DNA of 64,000 nt from UBA8231 sp036011085 (GCA_036011085.1 DASCMS010000018.1:124001-188000), one strand, 5' to 3'; positions 43,681-52,030 are shown, counted from the first letter of the stretch. Numbers and translations are program-made. Notes: generated from the sequence alone by a model not told the origin.

Positions 43681-44871
43681 TCAGTGGTGGTGGCCGCCGA
43701 CATCGGCGGTCTGGAAGGCGGCCTTCACGTGCACGGCGCCTTCGGTGACGAGCTGCTCGCCGGCGTCCAGGCCGTGCAGTACTTCGACGCGGTCGCCGCC
43801 GCGGCGGCCCAGATCGACCTGGCGCGGTCGCAGGCCGTCGCCGTCGACGACGAAGACGTGGTCCTCGCCCTCGATGTCGTGCACCGCCGATGCCGGGACG
43901 CTGACCTGTGCCTCGGCAGTGTCCACCGCGATCCAGGCGGTCACCGGGAGACCGGGACGCCAGCGACCGTCGTTGGCCAGCGCCAGACGGACGACGGCTG
44001 TGCGGGTGTCCACGTCGATGACGGGGGCCACGTAGACAATCAGGCTGTGGGCTTCGGACGCCTGGGCTATCGCGGCGCCGTCACCGATGGCCTGCACGCG
44101 CGCCGGTTGCCCTGGGCGCAGCCGTGACAGATCCTGCACGTGTGCCGCCAGGTCGACCCAGACCGTGTCGAGGTCGGCGACCAGGAAGGCGGGCTCGGCG
44201 ACGGACAACATCTCTCCGAGGGTGGCGTGCCGGTCGATGACGGTGCCGGAGATCGGCGCCGTCAGGTGGTAGTGGGAGATGTCGAAGCCGTCGTGGTGCA
44301 GGTGCGGGCCGTCGCGGCCATCGGTTGCCACCCCGAGGGCCTGCAGCATCTGCTCGGCGGCGCGCCGTGCGATGCGCGCCTCGGCCAGTTCCTGACGGGC
44401 CGCTAAGAAGTCGCGTTCCGACGAGATCTCCTCGGCGCGCAGGTCTCGCTCGCGAGCGTGGGTCGCTTCGGCCAGCGTCTCGCGCTCGCGGGCCGACAGC
44501 AGGAGCGCCCGGGCTTCGGCCAGGTCGCGACTGTCGAGGATGGCCAGCACGTCGCCGGCCTCGACGCGATCGCCGAAGGAACGCTCCACCGAAGCGACGA
44601 CACCGGCGACGCGCGAGGTGACGTGGGCGGTTCGATCCAGGTTGAGGGTTGCCTCGCCGAAGAGCCGCAACTCGACAGCGACGCGGCCCGGTGCGGCGAC
44701 ACCGGTAACGATGCCGAGGGCCTGCTGCTGCCGGGCTGAGAAATGCACGACCTCGAGTGGCTCCTCGTGTTCGTCATGGTCGTCGTGGACCTCCTCGGAC
44801 AAAGTGGGGCCGGCCAGCGCCAGCGCGGCCGCGATCAGGGCCATGGGCGTGCGGATCGAGAAGCGTTTCAT
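43681..44871 (-). CDS. RND periplasmic adaptor (CusB/CzcB type), His-rich
   Basis: A 396-aa membrane-fusion protein. Signal peptide at the start, then a metal-binding EEVHDDHDEHEEPLEVVHF (about 26-44). After that come barrel-sandwich hybrid and hairpin domains (GEATLNLDRTAHVTSRVAGV, DRVEAGDVLAILDSRDLAEA), and a C-terminal GGHHH. The His/Asp clusters fit zinc or cobalt delivery in Czc-like systems. It sits between tolC-like and cusA-like genes, overlapping the former by 4 bases. Confidence 0.92.
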   Translation of the reverse strand: MKRFSIRTPMALIAAALALAGPTLSEEVHDDHDEHEEPLEVVHFSARQQQALGIVTGVAAPGRVAVELRLFGEATLNLDRTAHVTSRVAGVVASVERSFGDRVEAGDVLAILDSRDLAEARALLLSARERETLAEATHARERDLRAEEISSERDFLAARQELAEARIARRAAEQMLQALGVATDGRDGPHLHHDGFDISHYHLTAPISGTVIDRHATLGEMLSVAEPAFLVADLDTVWVDLAAHVQDLSRLRPGQPARVQAIGDGAAIAQASEAHSLIVYVAPVIDVDTRTAVVRLALANDGRWRPGLPVTAWIAVDTAEAQVSVPASAVHDIEGEDHVFVVDGDGLRPRQVDLGRRGGDRVEVLHGLDAGEQLVTEGAVHVKAAFQTADVGGHHH

Positions 44872-46145
44872 CGGTCCGATCCTCCGTCGGGGTCGAAAGG
44901 GCCGCCGACGGCGCGGACTAGAGCATGCCGGGCGACTTCGTGTCTGTGAATGGCCCGCACATGATCCATGCGTACCTCGGTGAGCGTGCGCTGCGCGTCG
45001 ATGACGTCGACCTGTGGCGCCTGCCCCTGCTCCCAGCTGCGACGGGCCGCTTCGTACGCCGCCCCGGCTTCGCGCAGAAGCCCGTCGGCGAACAGCGCGA
45101 GGGTGCGGTGCGTCCGGGTGTAGTCACGGTAGGCGGTGTTCACTGCGAGCCTCGCCTGACGGCGCAGCTCGATCAGGTCGTTCTCGAGCTGGCGGGATCG
45201 GGCCCGAGCGACGGTGATGGCGCTGCGCTGCTGGCGCGCCGCCCACAGCGGTACCTCCACCGTGGCTTCCAGTCGCCACGTCGTCGGCGCGCCGGGTGCG
45301 TCGATGTCGTGACGGAATACTCCCAGGTCGACGGCAGGCAGCACGCCGACACGGGCGGCGCGAGTCGCCAGCTGGGCCGCCTGTTGATGGAGCACGGCGG
45401 CGACGATGTCGGGTCGTTGCGCCAGAGCGCGGTCACGCAGAGCGGTCTCACTCCGTTCCAGGTGGTGCACCTCGAGCCTGTCGCTCAGCTCCACGTCGGC
45501 ATCGAGAGGCAGATCGAGGAGGGTGTTGAGTCGCGCCCGGGCGGCCGCCAGCCCGTCCTGCCCGTCGGCGACGCGGAGGTTGGCGCGGCCGGCTTCCACC
45601 TCGGCACGCAGGGAAGCGAGCATGGGCGCTCCGCCGACATCACGGCGGCGGCGCGCCATATGGGCCAGATCTTCGGCCTGTGTCAGGTCGTTGCGCGCCA
45701 GGGCCAACAGGTGTTCGGCAAGCAGGACGTCGAGATAGGCGGTGGCGGTTTCCAGCGTGACATCGAGCCGGGCCCTGTCGACGTGTTCGAGATGCACCGC
45801 GTCGGCCGTCGAGCGGCCGGCGGCGCGTTCGTGGAACCAGGACAGGGGCATCGCCAGTCGCTGGGTCAGGCCGATGCTGCGCTCCTCGTGGCTGCTGAGG
45901 TCAAAGGCGGACATCATGCCTTCGAACTCGAGCTCCAGCTCGGGATCGGCTGGCCCCAGTCGCGCTTGCGTCTCGGCGGTGACAACGCGCCAGCGAGCGG
46001 TGGCCGACTGGATGCGGGGGGCGACGGACACGGCCTGCGCGACGGCATGGTCGAGAGACAGCGGCGGTGTCACCGATGCGGACGAGGCCGAGAGCATCAT
46101 CAACACGGCAATCAGGGCAGGCAATGGACCTGCATTGGGGTACAT
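44868..46145 (-). CDS. Outer-membrane efflux protein (TolC/CusC/CzcC type)
   Basis: A 425-aa exported protein. A signal peptide is followed by two OEP repeats of long helices (LDHAVAQAVSVAPRIQSATARW; AVNTAYRDYTRTHRTLALFADG; AAYEAARRSWEQGQAPQVDVID). The last of these is the usual second-repeat sequence GxxxxxDxxxA. First gene of the efflux operon. The next gene in the same direction upstream is the Cys-rich exported protein, 145 bases away. Confidence 0.9.
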   Translation of the reverse strand: MYPNAGPLPALIAVLMMLSASSASVTPPLSLDHAVAQAVSVAPRIQSATARWRVVTAETQARLGPADPELELEFEGMMSAFDLSSHEERSIGLTQRLAMPLSWFHERAAGRSTADAVHLEHVDRARLDVTLETATAYLDVLLAEHLLALARNDLTQAEDLAHMARRRRDVGGAPMLASLRAEVEAGRANLRVADGQDGLAAARARLNTLLDLPLDADVELSDRLEVHHLERSETALRDRALAQRPDIVAAVLHQQAAQLATRAARVGVLPAVDLGVFRHDIDAPGAPTTWRLEATVEVPLWAARQQRSAITVARARSRQLENDLIELRRQARLAVNTAYRDYTRTHRTLALFADGLLREAGAAYEAARRSWEQGQAPQVDVIDAQRTLTEVRMDHVRAIHRHEVARHALVRAVGGPFDPDGGSDR

Positions 46146-46290
46146 GATCGGGCACTCCTGGCGCGGATGAGCGGATCACGCCTGCCGTCGTCGCAGCCGT
46201 GGCTGCAACGCGAGACGTGTACGGAATCGCAGTCTCTCCCGACCTGCCTCAGCGGCTAAGTGGGCGCGACCGGGTAACGCTCGGAGTGCT

Positions 46291-46692
46291 TCAGATCAGC
46301 AGGATGGGACTGTGCACGAGGTGCGGGTGGCGCGCCTCGTGGAGGCAGGCTTGGCGCCGTGTGATGGCCGGGCGACGATCCGCACGGGGATCTGCCGGCA
46401 GCAGGGAGACTGTGAGTCTGGGTGCGTCGGGGCCGGTCTCGCTACGCGCGGCATCCTCGGTGAGGGAGGCGTCGTCGCAGGGGCCGCAGCCGTCGAGACC
46501 ATGAAGCTCGTCTGCCGATGCTGTGGCGACAGGGCAGTCGCACCCGTTCAGGCTCGCCGCTTCGACGACGAGGCTCCCGTCGGACTCGGCGCAGAGTACG
46601 TAGCCGGCATGTCCGAAGAAGCAGGCGACGACGTACGCTGTCAGCCCGATGGAAGCGAGGGCACTGAACAGGGATCGGCGAGTGCGAATCAT
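46291..46692 (-). CDS. Small exported Cys-rich protein next to the metal-efflux operon
   Basis: A 133-aa protein with an N-terminal hydrophobic segment (LFSALASIGLTAYVVACFFG). It has Cys at YVLCAESDG, LNGCDCPVA and DGCGPCDDA, and a hydrophobic end HSPILLI. I do not recognise a named family. Its place upstream of the RND operon and the paired Cys/His residues suggest a metal-binding accessory protein. A shared promoter with the operon is possible but not shown. Confidence 0.6.
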   Translation of the reverse strand: MIRTRRSLFSALASIGLTAYVVACFFGHAGYVLCAESDGSLVVEAASLNGCDCPVATASADELHGLDGCGPCDDASLTEDAARSETGPDAPRLTVSLLPADPRADRRPAITRRQACLHEARHPHLVHSPILLI

Positions 46693-46751
46693 GCAACGAA
46701 CATACGTTGGCAGCCGAAACAGGCAAACGGATGCCCGCGGTGTCGGTTCAG

Positions 46752-46800
46752 GCTGCCAGGATTTTCTTCGGACGTTTCGTCCGCTCGACCCGACTATACT
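46752..46800 (+). promoter_or_regulatory. Repeated 49-bp promoter-like element, copy B
   Basis: Second copy of the element at 39215-39263. The identical core lies at 46764-46782, where flanking bases extend the inverted repeat to CGGACG-TTT-CGTCCG. The end is TATACT (46795-46800), a good -10, 37 bases upstream of the proposed sigma-factor start. Sharing one element with the MBL-CBM9 gene suggests common control, possibly by this sigma factor. Confidence 0.6.
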
Positions 46801-46836
46801 TCTGCCACCGAATCCTGACCCCGCGGGAGCGTCACC

Positions 46837-48117
46837 ATCTCAGAGCCGTCGACACACATCGAAGACGATCAGCTGGTTCGGGCTGTTCTGGCGGGTGACC
46901 GTTCCGCCTTCGCAGCTCTCGTCGAACGGCACCAGAACGCAGTCTTTGGGCTGCTGTGCAGTCGGGTCGCCGATCGCAGTGTCGTGGAGGATCTGGCTCA
47001 GGAGGCCCTGCTCAAGGCCTACACCGATCTGGGTGCGCTGCGCGAGGGGTCGCGTTTCCGCGCCTGGTTGATCGGCATCACGCGCAACGTCGTCGCTGAC
47101 TGGGGGCGACGGGACCAGTCTCAGATCCGCCTCGCGGAGCAGGTCGAGAGGGAGAGTGTTGTCGAGGCGAGGCCGTCGACGCCGGAAGACGACCTCGAGC
47201 GTCGTGAGGTCGCCGAAGCGGTTTGGGCTGCGATCGAGCAACTCCCCGACAGCAGCCGCGAAGCAGTTCTACTGCACTACATCGGGGGATTGACTGACCG
47301 TGAGATCGCCGACACGGCCGGTATTTCCGCCAGTGCCGTACGCAGTCGCCTGCACTATGCCCGCCAGCGTCTGCGGGATCTCATGCTGCCTGTCGCCGAA
47401 GAGGTCCTCGTGCGACAGCGGCGGACACGACGCTTCACCGGCGCGATCATGGCGGCTCTGCCGCTGGCGATCCCGCGCAAGGCCGCGGCATCCATTCTCT
47501 TCGGACTCACCGCAAAGGAGCTGTTCGTGACGGCTACCGGAATCATCACCATCGTGGGCCTGCTGGGGATTCTCTGGTCTCGCCAGGAGTCCGACGCGCA
47601 GGAAATCGTACAGACCACACCACGAGTCCTGCGTCTGGCCACCGCTGAGCAGCGTGCTGCTGTACAGAGCGCTCTTGCTGAGGAAGGCGACACACCCGAA
47701 CAAGGAGGAAGACACGTGAAGCTCGACATGCGGGCCGAGAAACTGTTCCCCGGATCCCTGAATGGCTGCCTGCGGCCGGCATTGCGTGCCGTCGGCATCG
47801 ATTGGTCGCCGGATTTCCTGCGTGGCTATCTGGGCCGTGCCTTCGCTTTCTCCATGCGGCCGGATGGCGGCCACCTGGAGCACACCGACATCTTCGACTG
47901 GTCCTATTTCTGGGAGATGCTCGAAGCCCTGGACCTCCAGATGATCGACGCCGAGCGAAAGGGGGAGAGGGCGGTCTCCGAAGAGGAGTACGCGCAGGTG
48001 CAGAGGCGGGCATGGGACGCGGTCCGCAAGTCGATCGACGAAGGTCGACCGGCCATCTCCTGGCAGATGTACGACGCTTGGCCGCCAGGTCGAGAAAGGT
48101 CTCGTGCGTATACGTGA
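46837..48117 (+). CDS. ECF-like sigma factor with membrane segment and C39/BtrH-like domain (3'-truncated)
   Basis: Sigma-70 region 2 begins right at the N-terminus (DDQLVRAVLAGDRSAFAALV; VVEDLAQEALLKAYTDL) and region 4 contains TDREIADTAGISASAVRSRL. There is no ATG/GTG/TTG before region 2. The only start with a ribosome site is ATC at 46837, with GGGAG 7 bases upstream; an internal GTG at 46984 would delete part of region 2. After the sigma part come a membrane helix (VTATGIITIVGLLGILW) and a domain starting LNGCLRPALRAVGIDWS, resembling C39/BtrH-type thiol folds with a Cys nucleophile. From about 48075 the codons are antisense glycosyltransferase sequence, so the true C-terminus is missing. 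Confidence 0.78.
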   Translation: MSEPSTHIEDDQLVRAVLAGDRSAFAALVERHQNAVFGLLCSRVADRSVVEDLAQEALLKAYTDLGALREGSRFRAWLIGITRNVVADWGRRDQSQIRLAEQVERESVVEARPSTPEDDLERREVAEAVWAAIEQLPDSSREAVLLHYIGGLTDREIADTAGISASAVRSRLHYARQRLRDLMLPVAEEVLVRQRRTRRFTGAIMAALPLAIPRKAAASILFGLTAKELFVTATGIITIVGLLGILWSRQESDAQEIVQTTPRVLRLATAEQRAAVQSALAEEGDTPEQGGRHVKLDMRAEKLFPGSLNGCLRPALRAVGIDWSPDFLRGYLGRAFAFSMRPDGGHLEHTDIFDWSYFWEMLEALDLQMIDAERKGERAVSEEEYAQVQRRAWDAVRKSIDEGRPAISWQMYDAWPPGRERSRAYT

Positions 48118-48640
48118 ACGAATGGTAGACGGTCAGCCGCAGCAGCGACTCTCGAGAGTAGGCGCGAAAGCTGCACGAGACATCGTGGTAGCTGTGGCCC
48201 GTCATTCGGCTGACGAGCTTGGCAACCCGCCGATTGCCCCACTTCTTCACCCTCGGCATCTCGGGGATCAGCTTCGGGTCCATGAAGCGGCTCGCCGTGC
48301 AGACGAGTGCGGCGCCACTGAGGATCGGAGCGATGAGCTGGGGGATGTGGTCGGCGTTGAACTGGCCGTCCGCGTCGATGGTCACCAGCAGATCGGCACG
48401 GACCTCGAGGGCGTGGCGAACGAGGCTCTGGAATGCAACCCCGACACCGGAGTTGCGGGCGTGCCTTACGACTGTTGCCCCGGCCGCTTGTGCCAGAGAC
48501 CCGGTGTCGTCATCCGAGCCGTCGTCGTCGACGACGAGGTCAATGGAGTCGACACCGCCGACTTCCTTCGGCATACGCGCGATGACGTTGGCAATGGTGG
48601 CGGCCTCGTTGTAGGCAGGAATGCCGACCAGCAGATGCAT
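48078..48640 (-). pseudogene. Family 2 glycosyltransferase, truncated at its 3' end
   Basis: Starts at ATG 48640 with GGGAGA upstream. The GT-A fold is clear: LLVGIPAYNEAATIANVI, DLVVDDDGSDDDTG, VAFQSLVRHALE, LVTIDADGQFNADHI (DxD motif) and VSCSFRAYSRESLL. The family sequence stops at YTHETFLDLAAK. The frame then continues as antisense of the sigma gene to 47546. The catalytic core is present, but the C-terminal helices and membrane part expected in undecaprenyl/dolichyl-phosphate sugar transferases are absent. Confidence 0.7.
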
Positions 48641-48703
48641 AGGTCTCCCAATATGGCGATGCTCGAGGACGGTGCGGACACCCAATCTACGGAGATGCCG
48701 TGT

Positions 48704-48868
48704 TCAAGCTACAGCTCTTTTATGAGGCTGACACGCTCGATCTCTTCGATGCTGCGGGGCCACCCACAGGTTGAAGACCTCGCAGAACCTTGCACCGGGT
48801 GAGAAGAACCCCTCGACCCAGAGCATGAAGTCCAGGTCATCGGATGCCGCTCTATCGATTCTGATCAT
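48704..48868 (-). CDS. Small ORF, possibly a frameshifted remnant
   Basis: A 54-codon frame whose first 40 residues (IRIDRAASDDLDFMLWVEGF, then FCEVFNLWVAP) look protein-like. A second frame ends neatly in SIEEIERVSLIKEL and a stop at 48709-48711, so one extra base near 48750 may have broken a single small gene. I do not recognise the family. It lies just upstream of the truncated glycosyltransferase, in a disturbed region. Confidence 0.35.
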   Translation of the reverse strand: MIRIDRAASDDLDFMLWVEGFFSPGARFCEVFNLWVAPQHRRDRACQPHKRAVA

Positions 48869-49038
48869 GTCGCCACGATATCAGATGGCATGAACAGTGG
48901 CAATGGCAATGCGGGACGGGGCCATGTCACACCTTCAGCCGTTCGCGACGCCGCCTCAGTTGATCTATCCTATCGTCAGGACAATGAACCGTGCCGCTGC
49001 CGATCAACACGGAACAATACGAGAATGGAGTCGAGATC

Positions 49039-49599
49039 ATGCTGAAGGCCCTGAGTCCCAAGTCGCAACTGTGGACGTGTCTCGGGCTTCTTTTTGTCGT
49101 GGCCGCCTGTGGCGATCCGGAAGAAGAGGCCTGGCAGAGCGCGAAGATGAAACGGAGTGCCGAGGGGTATGAACAGTTCCTGGAGGAATACCCGGAAGGT
49201 GTCTTCGCCGGTCAGGCTCGTGAAGCGATGGAAGAGGTGCGCTTCAAGCAGGTGCAGAAGGACAACACTCTGGCAGCCGTAGAGGAGTTCCTGGCGCAGC
49301 ACCCGGATGGCCTGCATGCCGAGGAGGTCCGCAAGACCCAGGAACTGCTGCACTGGGTGAAAGCACAGCGCGCCAAATCGCTGGCTGCTTTCGAGGCGTT
49401 TCTGAAACTGTATCCGGAGACCCGATTCGCCGATGAGGCCCAGGTCAAGATGGCCCCCTACGCCCTGGCCGAGCTCATGGGCAGCACCGATATCAAGGCG
49501 TACGAGGATTTCCTGCAGCGGTTTCCTGAAGGACCGGCGGCGGACAGCGCCCGGAAGGTTCTGGCGGAGCTGAAGTCCAGCTCGAAGGCTGCGCAGTAG
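49039..49599 (+). CDS. TPR-like exported lipoprotein
   Basis: A 186-aa protein. LWTCLGLLFVVAACGDPEEE is a signal peptide with a VAAC lipobox, so the mature protein is lipid-anchored. The rest is a chain of helical repeats of about 33 residues (YEQFLEEYPEGVFAGQA; AVEEFLAQHPDGLHAEEV; AFEAFLKLYPETRFADEA; YEDFLQRFPEGPAADSA) matching the Tol-Pal/YbgF-type TPR. The start at 49039 is chosen for the lipobox; an upstream ATG at 48991 is in frame. Likely an envelope scaffold. Confidence 0.82.
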   Translation: MLKALSPKSQLWTCLGLLFVVAACGDPEEEAWQSAKMKRSAEGYEQFLEEYPEGVFAGQAREAMEEVRFKQVQKDNTLAAVEEFLAQHPDGLHAEEVRKTQELLHWVKAQRAKSLAAFEAFLKLYPETRFADEAQVKMAPYALAELMGSTDIKAYEDFLQRFPEGPAADSARKVLAELKSSSKAAQ

Positions 49600-49656
49600 A
49601 TCAGTCCACCGGAGACGCCCTGCTGTCTGGCACATCCCGACAGGTGGCGCAGCGCA

Positions 49657-50406
49657 ATGCCTGAATCCCCCCTGCGACGCGCCAGACTGCACGAGCGGGA
49701 GTTGCTCCTCGGAGCCGCAACCGATGTCGTCGAAGCGTCCTTCGGGCAGGTCGTGTTGAATCGTGACTATCCGGGGGCGCTGTCACACAACGTGGCCCTT
49801 GTGGATGCAGAGGTGACGGCGGAGGCGCTGTTGGCCGAGTCGACGGCGATTCGGCAGCGAGCCGGCGTTGACGGGTGCGCCATCTGGGTCGATCAGAAGC
49901 GGTGGGCGCAGAGCCTGTCACCTGGCCTCCGAGCCGCCGGATACAGACCGTTGACGGATCTCTACATGGCCCTCACAGAGTCGGCGGAGAGGACGTCGGA
50001 CACGGCCGTCGAGATGGCTGGTTTTGAAGAGATCCGCCCGACCATCGAAGCGTACTGGCGGCAGACCGGCAGAAGCGCCGAGGGTGCCAAAGCCCTGGCC
50101 GGCAGGGCGACGACCTACCAACAGGCCTGCGAGTTGAGCTTCTTCGGCGTGCGCGACGGGGACACGTACGTCTCGCATTGCGAAGTCTATCGACGCGGGG
50201 CCACTGGACAGATCGACTCGGTGATCACCGCCTCTACCTGCCAGGGCAGGGGGTACGCGTCCGCCGTCGTGATCGAGGCCTGCCGATACCTGAGGAACGC
50301 CGGCTGTGATTTCATCTTCCTCTGCACCGATGCCGAGGACTGGCCGCAGCAGCTCTACCGGAGGCTGGGGTTCTCAGATATCGGCACATCCCTGGCGTTC
50401 GAGTGA
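49657..50406 (+). CDS. GNAT-family N-acetyltransferase
   Basis: A 249-aa protein. The C-terminal half is a GNAT acyl-CoA-binding fold: SVITASTCQGRGYASAVVIEA contains the Q/R-x-x-G-x-G/A loop (about 190-210), and CTDAEDWPQQLYRRLGFSDIG is the usual closing element. The N-terminal half (1-110) is less conserved and may be a second, degenerate GNAT lobe. Substrate unknown. It is 57 bases downstream of the TPR lipoprotein. Confidence 0.85.
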   Translation: MPESPLRRARLHERELLLGAATDVVEASFGQVVLNRDYPGALSHNVALVDAEVTAEALLAESTAIRQRAGVDGCAIWVDQKRWAQSLSPGLRAAGYRPLTDLYMALTESAERTSDTAVEMAGFEEIRPTIEAYWRQTGRSAEGAKALAGRATTYQQACELSFFGVRDGDTYVSHCEVYRRGATGQIDSVITASTCQGRGYASAVVIEACRYLRNAGCDFIFLCTDAEDWPQQLYRRLGFSDIGTSLAFE

Positions 50407-50416
50407 TGGTCCTGCC

Positions 50417-50575
50417 TCAGGCGGCCTGGCACTGATTCTCACCGTCCTCGCCCTCGGCGTCGGCCATTCGGGTGGCATTCTCGTGTACCGGCATGGCGCA
50501 GCGCAGGCACACGCCTCCGCCGCCGTCTCTCGGCGAATCTGCCGAGCCGCAGGTCACATCTCCCAAGGCGAGCAT
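50417..50575 (-). CDS. Possible small CxxC protein
   Basis: A 52-codon frame beginning 14 bases after the GDPD stop on the same strand. It encodes VCLRCAMPVHENATRMADAE and ends GENQCQAA, with Cys also at VTCGSAD. The CxxC followed by Pro and the third-position G/C bias suggest a real small zinc-ribbon-like protein. No clear ribosome site is visible, so it would depend on coupling to the upstream gene. Confidence 0.35.
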   Translation of the reverse strand: MLALGDVTCGSADSPRDGGGGVCLRCAMPVHENATRMADAEGEDGENQCQAA

Positions 50576-50589
50576 TGCGAGGTCGGTGC

Positions 50590-51321
50590 TCACAGAACGT
50601 CGCGCAGGACCCGGGCGTCGCTGTGTACAAGTCCGACGACGCCTGCCTCGAGGACACGCCGGATATCGGTTTCGTCGTGAACGTGGATCGCGCGGACCGC
50701 CAGGCCACGGGCCCGACAGTCGGCCACCAGTTCAGGAGTGATGTGACGTGGCAGGATGCCGATATGATGGGCACCCATCTCCAGGGCGCGGTTGACATTC
50801 TCTTCCGTGGGCTCGTGAGCGGCGAAGCCGACGCGCAGTTCCAGATCGATAGACTTGACCCGTTCGAGTGCCTCGGCGTGCATGCCGATCACAATGCTGC
50901 GATGGCGCAGTTGATGTCTGACAACGGCCGCCACCAGAGCCTCTTCCACACGGCCTGGATCCTTGATCTCCAGCAGGTAGACAAGTCGGTCGCCGAATCG
51001 ACCAAGCAACATCTCCAGCGTCGGAATCCGCTCGCCGACGAACTCCGGTGAGAACCAGCCGCCGGCATCGAGGCGTTGGACCTCTTCCAGCGTTAGGTCG
51101 TGGATGGAGCCGACACCGTCGGTGGTGCGGTCGACCTGCTCGTCGTGGAGCAGCACGATCTCGCCGCTGGCGCACTGGCGCAGGTCGGTCTCGGCCCAGC
51201 CGATGCCGTGCTGTAGAGTGCGATTGAAGGCCGCCAGGGTGTTCTCCGGGGCGTAGGCTTCGCCGCCCCGGTGGGCGATGGTCATCACCTGAGTTATGGT
51301 GATGCAGGATATCGCACTCAT
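50590..51321 (-). CDS. Glycerophosphodiester phosphodiesterase
   Basis: A 243-aa TIM-barrel GDPD. IAHRGGEAYAPENTLAAF carries catalytic His and the metal Glu (about 15-32), WAETDLRQCASGEIVLLHDE the second Glu/Asp/His set (about 40-59), and LLEIKD a later metal Glu. It cleaves glycerophosphodiesters to glycerol-3-phosphate and alcohol. ATG 51321 has AGGGG upstream; ATG 51285 is possible. No signal peptide, so a cytoplasmic enzyme of lipid head-group recycling. Confidence 0.92.
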   Translation of the reverse strand: MSAISCITITQVMTIAHRGGEAYAPENTLAAFNRTLQHGIGWAETDLRQCASGEIVLLHDEQVDRTTDGVGSIHDLTLEEVQRLDAGGWFSPEFVGERIPTLEMLLGRFGDRLVYLLEIKDPGRVEEALVAAVVRHQLRHRSIVIGMHAEALERVKSIDLELRVGFAAHEPTEENVNRALEMGAHHIGILPRHITPELVADCRARGLAVRAIHVHDETDIRRVLEAGVVGLVHSDARVLRDVL

Positions 51322-51499
51322 GTTGCCCCTGTCAATGCGCGACCGCCTTGACGGAGTCAGCCTGCGGCAGGAACATTGAGCGAGAGCAGCCCGATGGTTG
51401 AGCCCTTCGGGTTTCGTCCATCTGGACAACGGCCGGCCTCGCCACCAGAGCGACTCTGTCAACGGGCCGCTGCCAACTCCTCTGTCAACGCAGGTCGTG

Positions 51500-52030
51500 A
51501 TGAACCGTTCATCTATGATTGCCATCCTGCTGCTGGTGCCCCACGCCGCCTCAGCACAGCCGTTCGGTGCGGGCGTGGGCCCGTTTCTCGGCAGCGCCGT
51601 GGGTGTCGCCGGCAAGGCCTGGGTCAACGAACAATACGCCCTTGCCGCCGGTCTCGGAGTTTCCGTCGAAGACGACAACTCGCTGCATGTGCACGCCGAC
51701 TACCTCATCCACAGCTCCGAGGCGCCGCAGAAACTGTCCTTCTTTCGCGACCTGGGGGGGGACGGACTCATCCTCGCGTATTACGGCGCCGGCGCCCGGG
51801 TCAAGATGTTCGACGCCAATCGCCTCGGCGCCCGAGCCACCCTCGGACTGGCTTACGCCGCCGGCAACTCGCCATGGGATGCGTACCTCGAGGTCGTGCC
51901 GGTGCTCGACGTGGTCCCCGACAGTGACTGGACGGTGACCGCCTTCATCGGCTGGCGCTGGTACGTCGACGTGGTTCCGCCTCCGCCCCCCACCCCCATG
52001 TTCCGCCTGCAGGCACCCAGGATCCCATGA
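51500..52030 (+). CDS. Exported protein of unknown function, probably a small beta-barrel
   Basis: A 176-aa protein with signal peptide IAILLLVPHAASAQ. Alternating hydrophobic strands follow (YALAAGLGVSVEDDNSLHVH; LILAYYGAGARVKMF; GARATLGLAYAAG; WTVTAFIGWRWYVDV), and it ends in a proline-rich PPPPPTP tail. Strand pattern and Gly/aromatic content suggest a small outer-membrane barrel. No family is recognised with confidence. It overlaps the M24 peptidase start by 4 bases. Confidence 0.65.
   Translation: MNRSSMIAILLLVPHAASAQPFGAGVGPFLGSAVGVAGKAWVNEQYALAAGLGVSVEDDNSLHVHADYLIHSSEAPQKLSFFRDLGGDGLILAYYGAGARVKMFDANRLGARATLGLAYAAGNSPWDAYLEVVPVLDVVPDSDWTVTAFIGWRWYVDVVPPPPPTPMFRLQAPRIP

Noticed and set aside
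48960..48980. TATCCT -10-like box before the TPR lipoprotein
   Set aside because: It resembles the end of the 49-bp element, but the GGACG core and the 16-base spacing are absent, so it is not a third copy.
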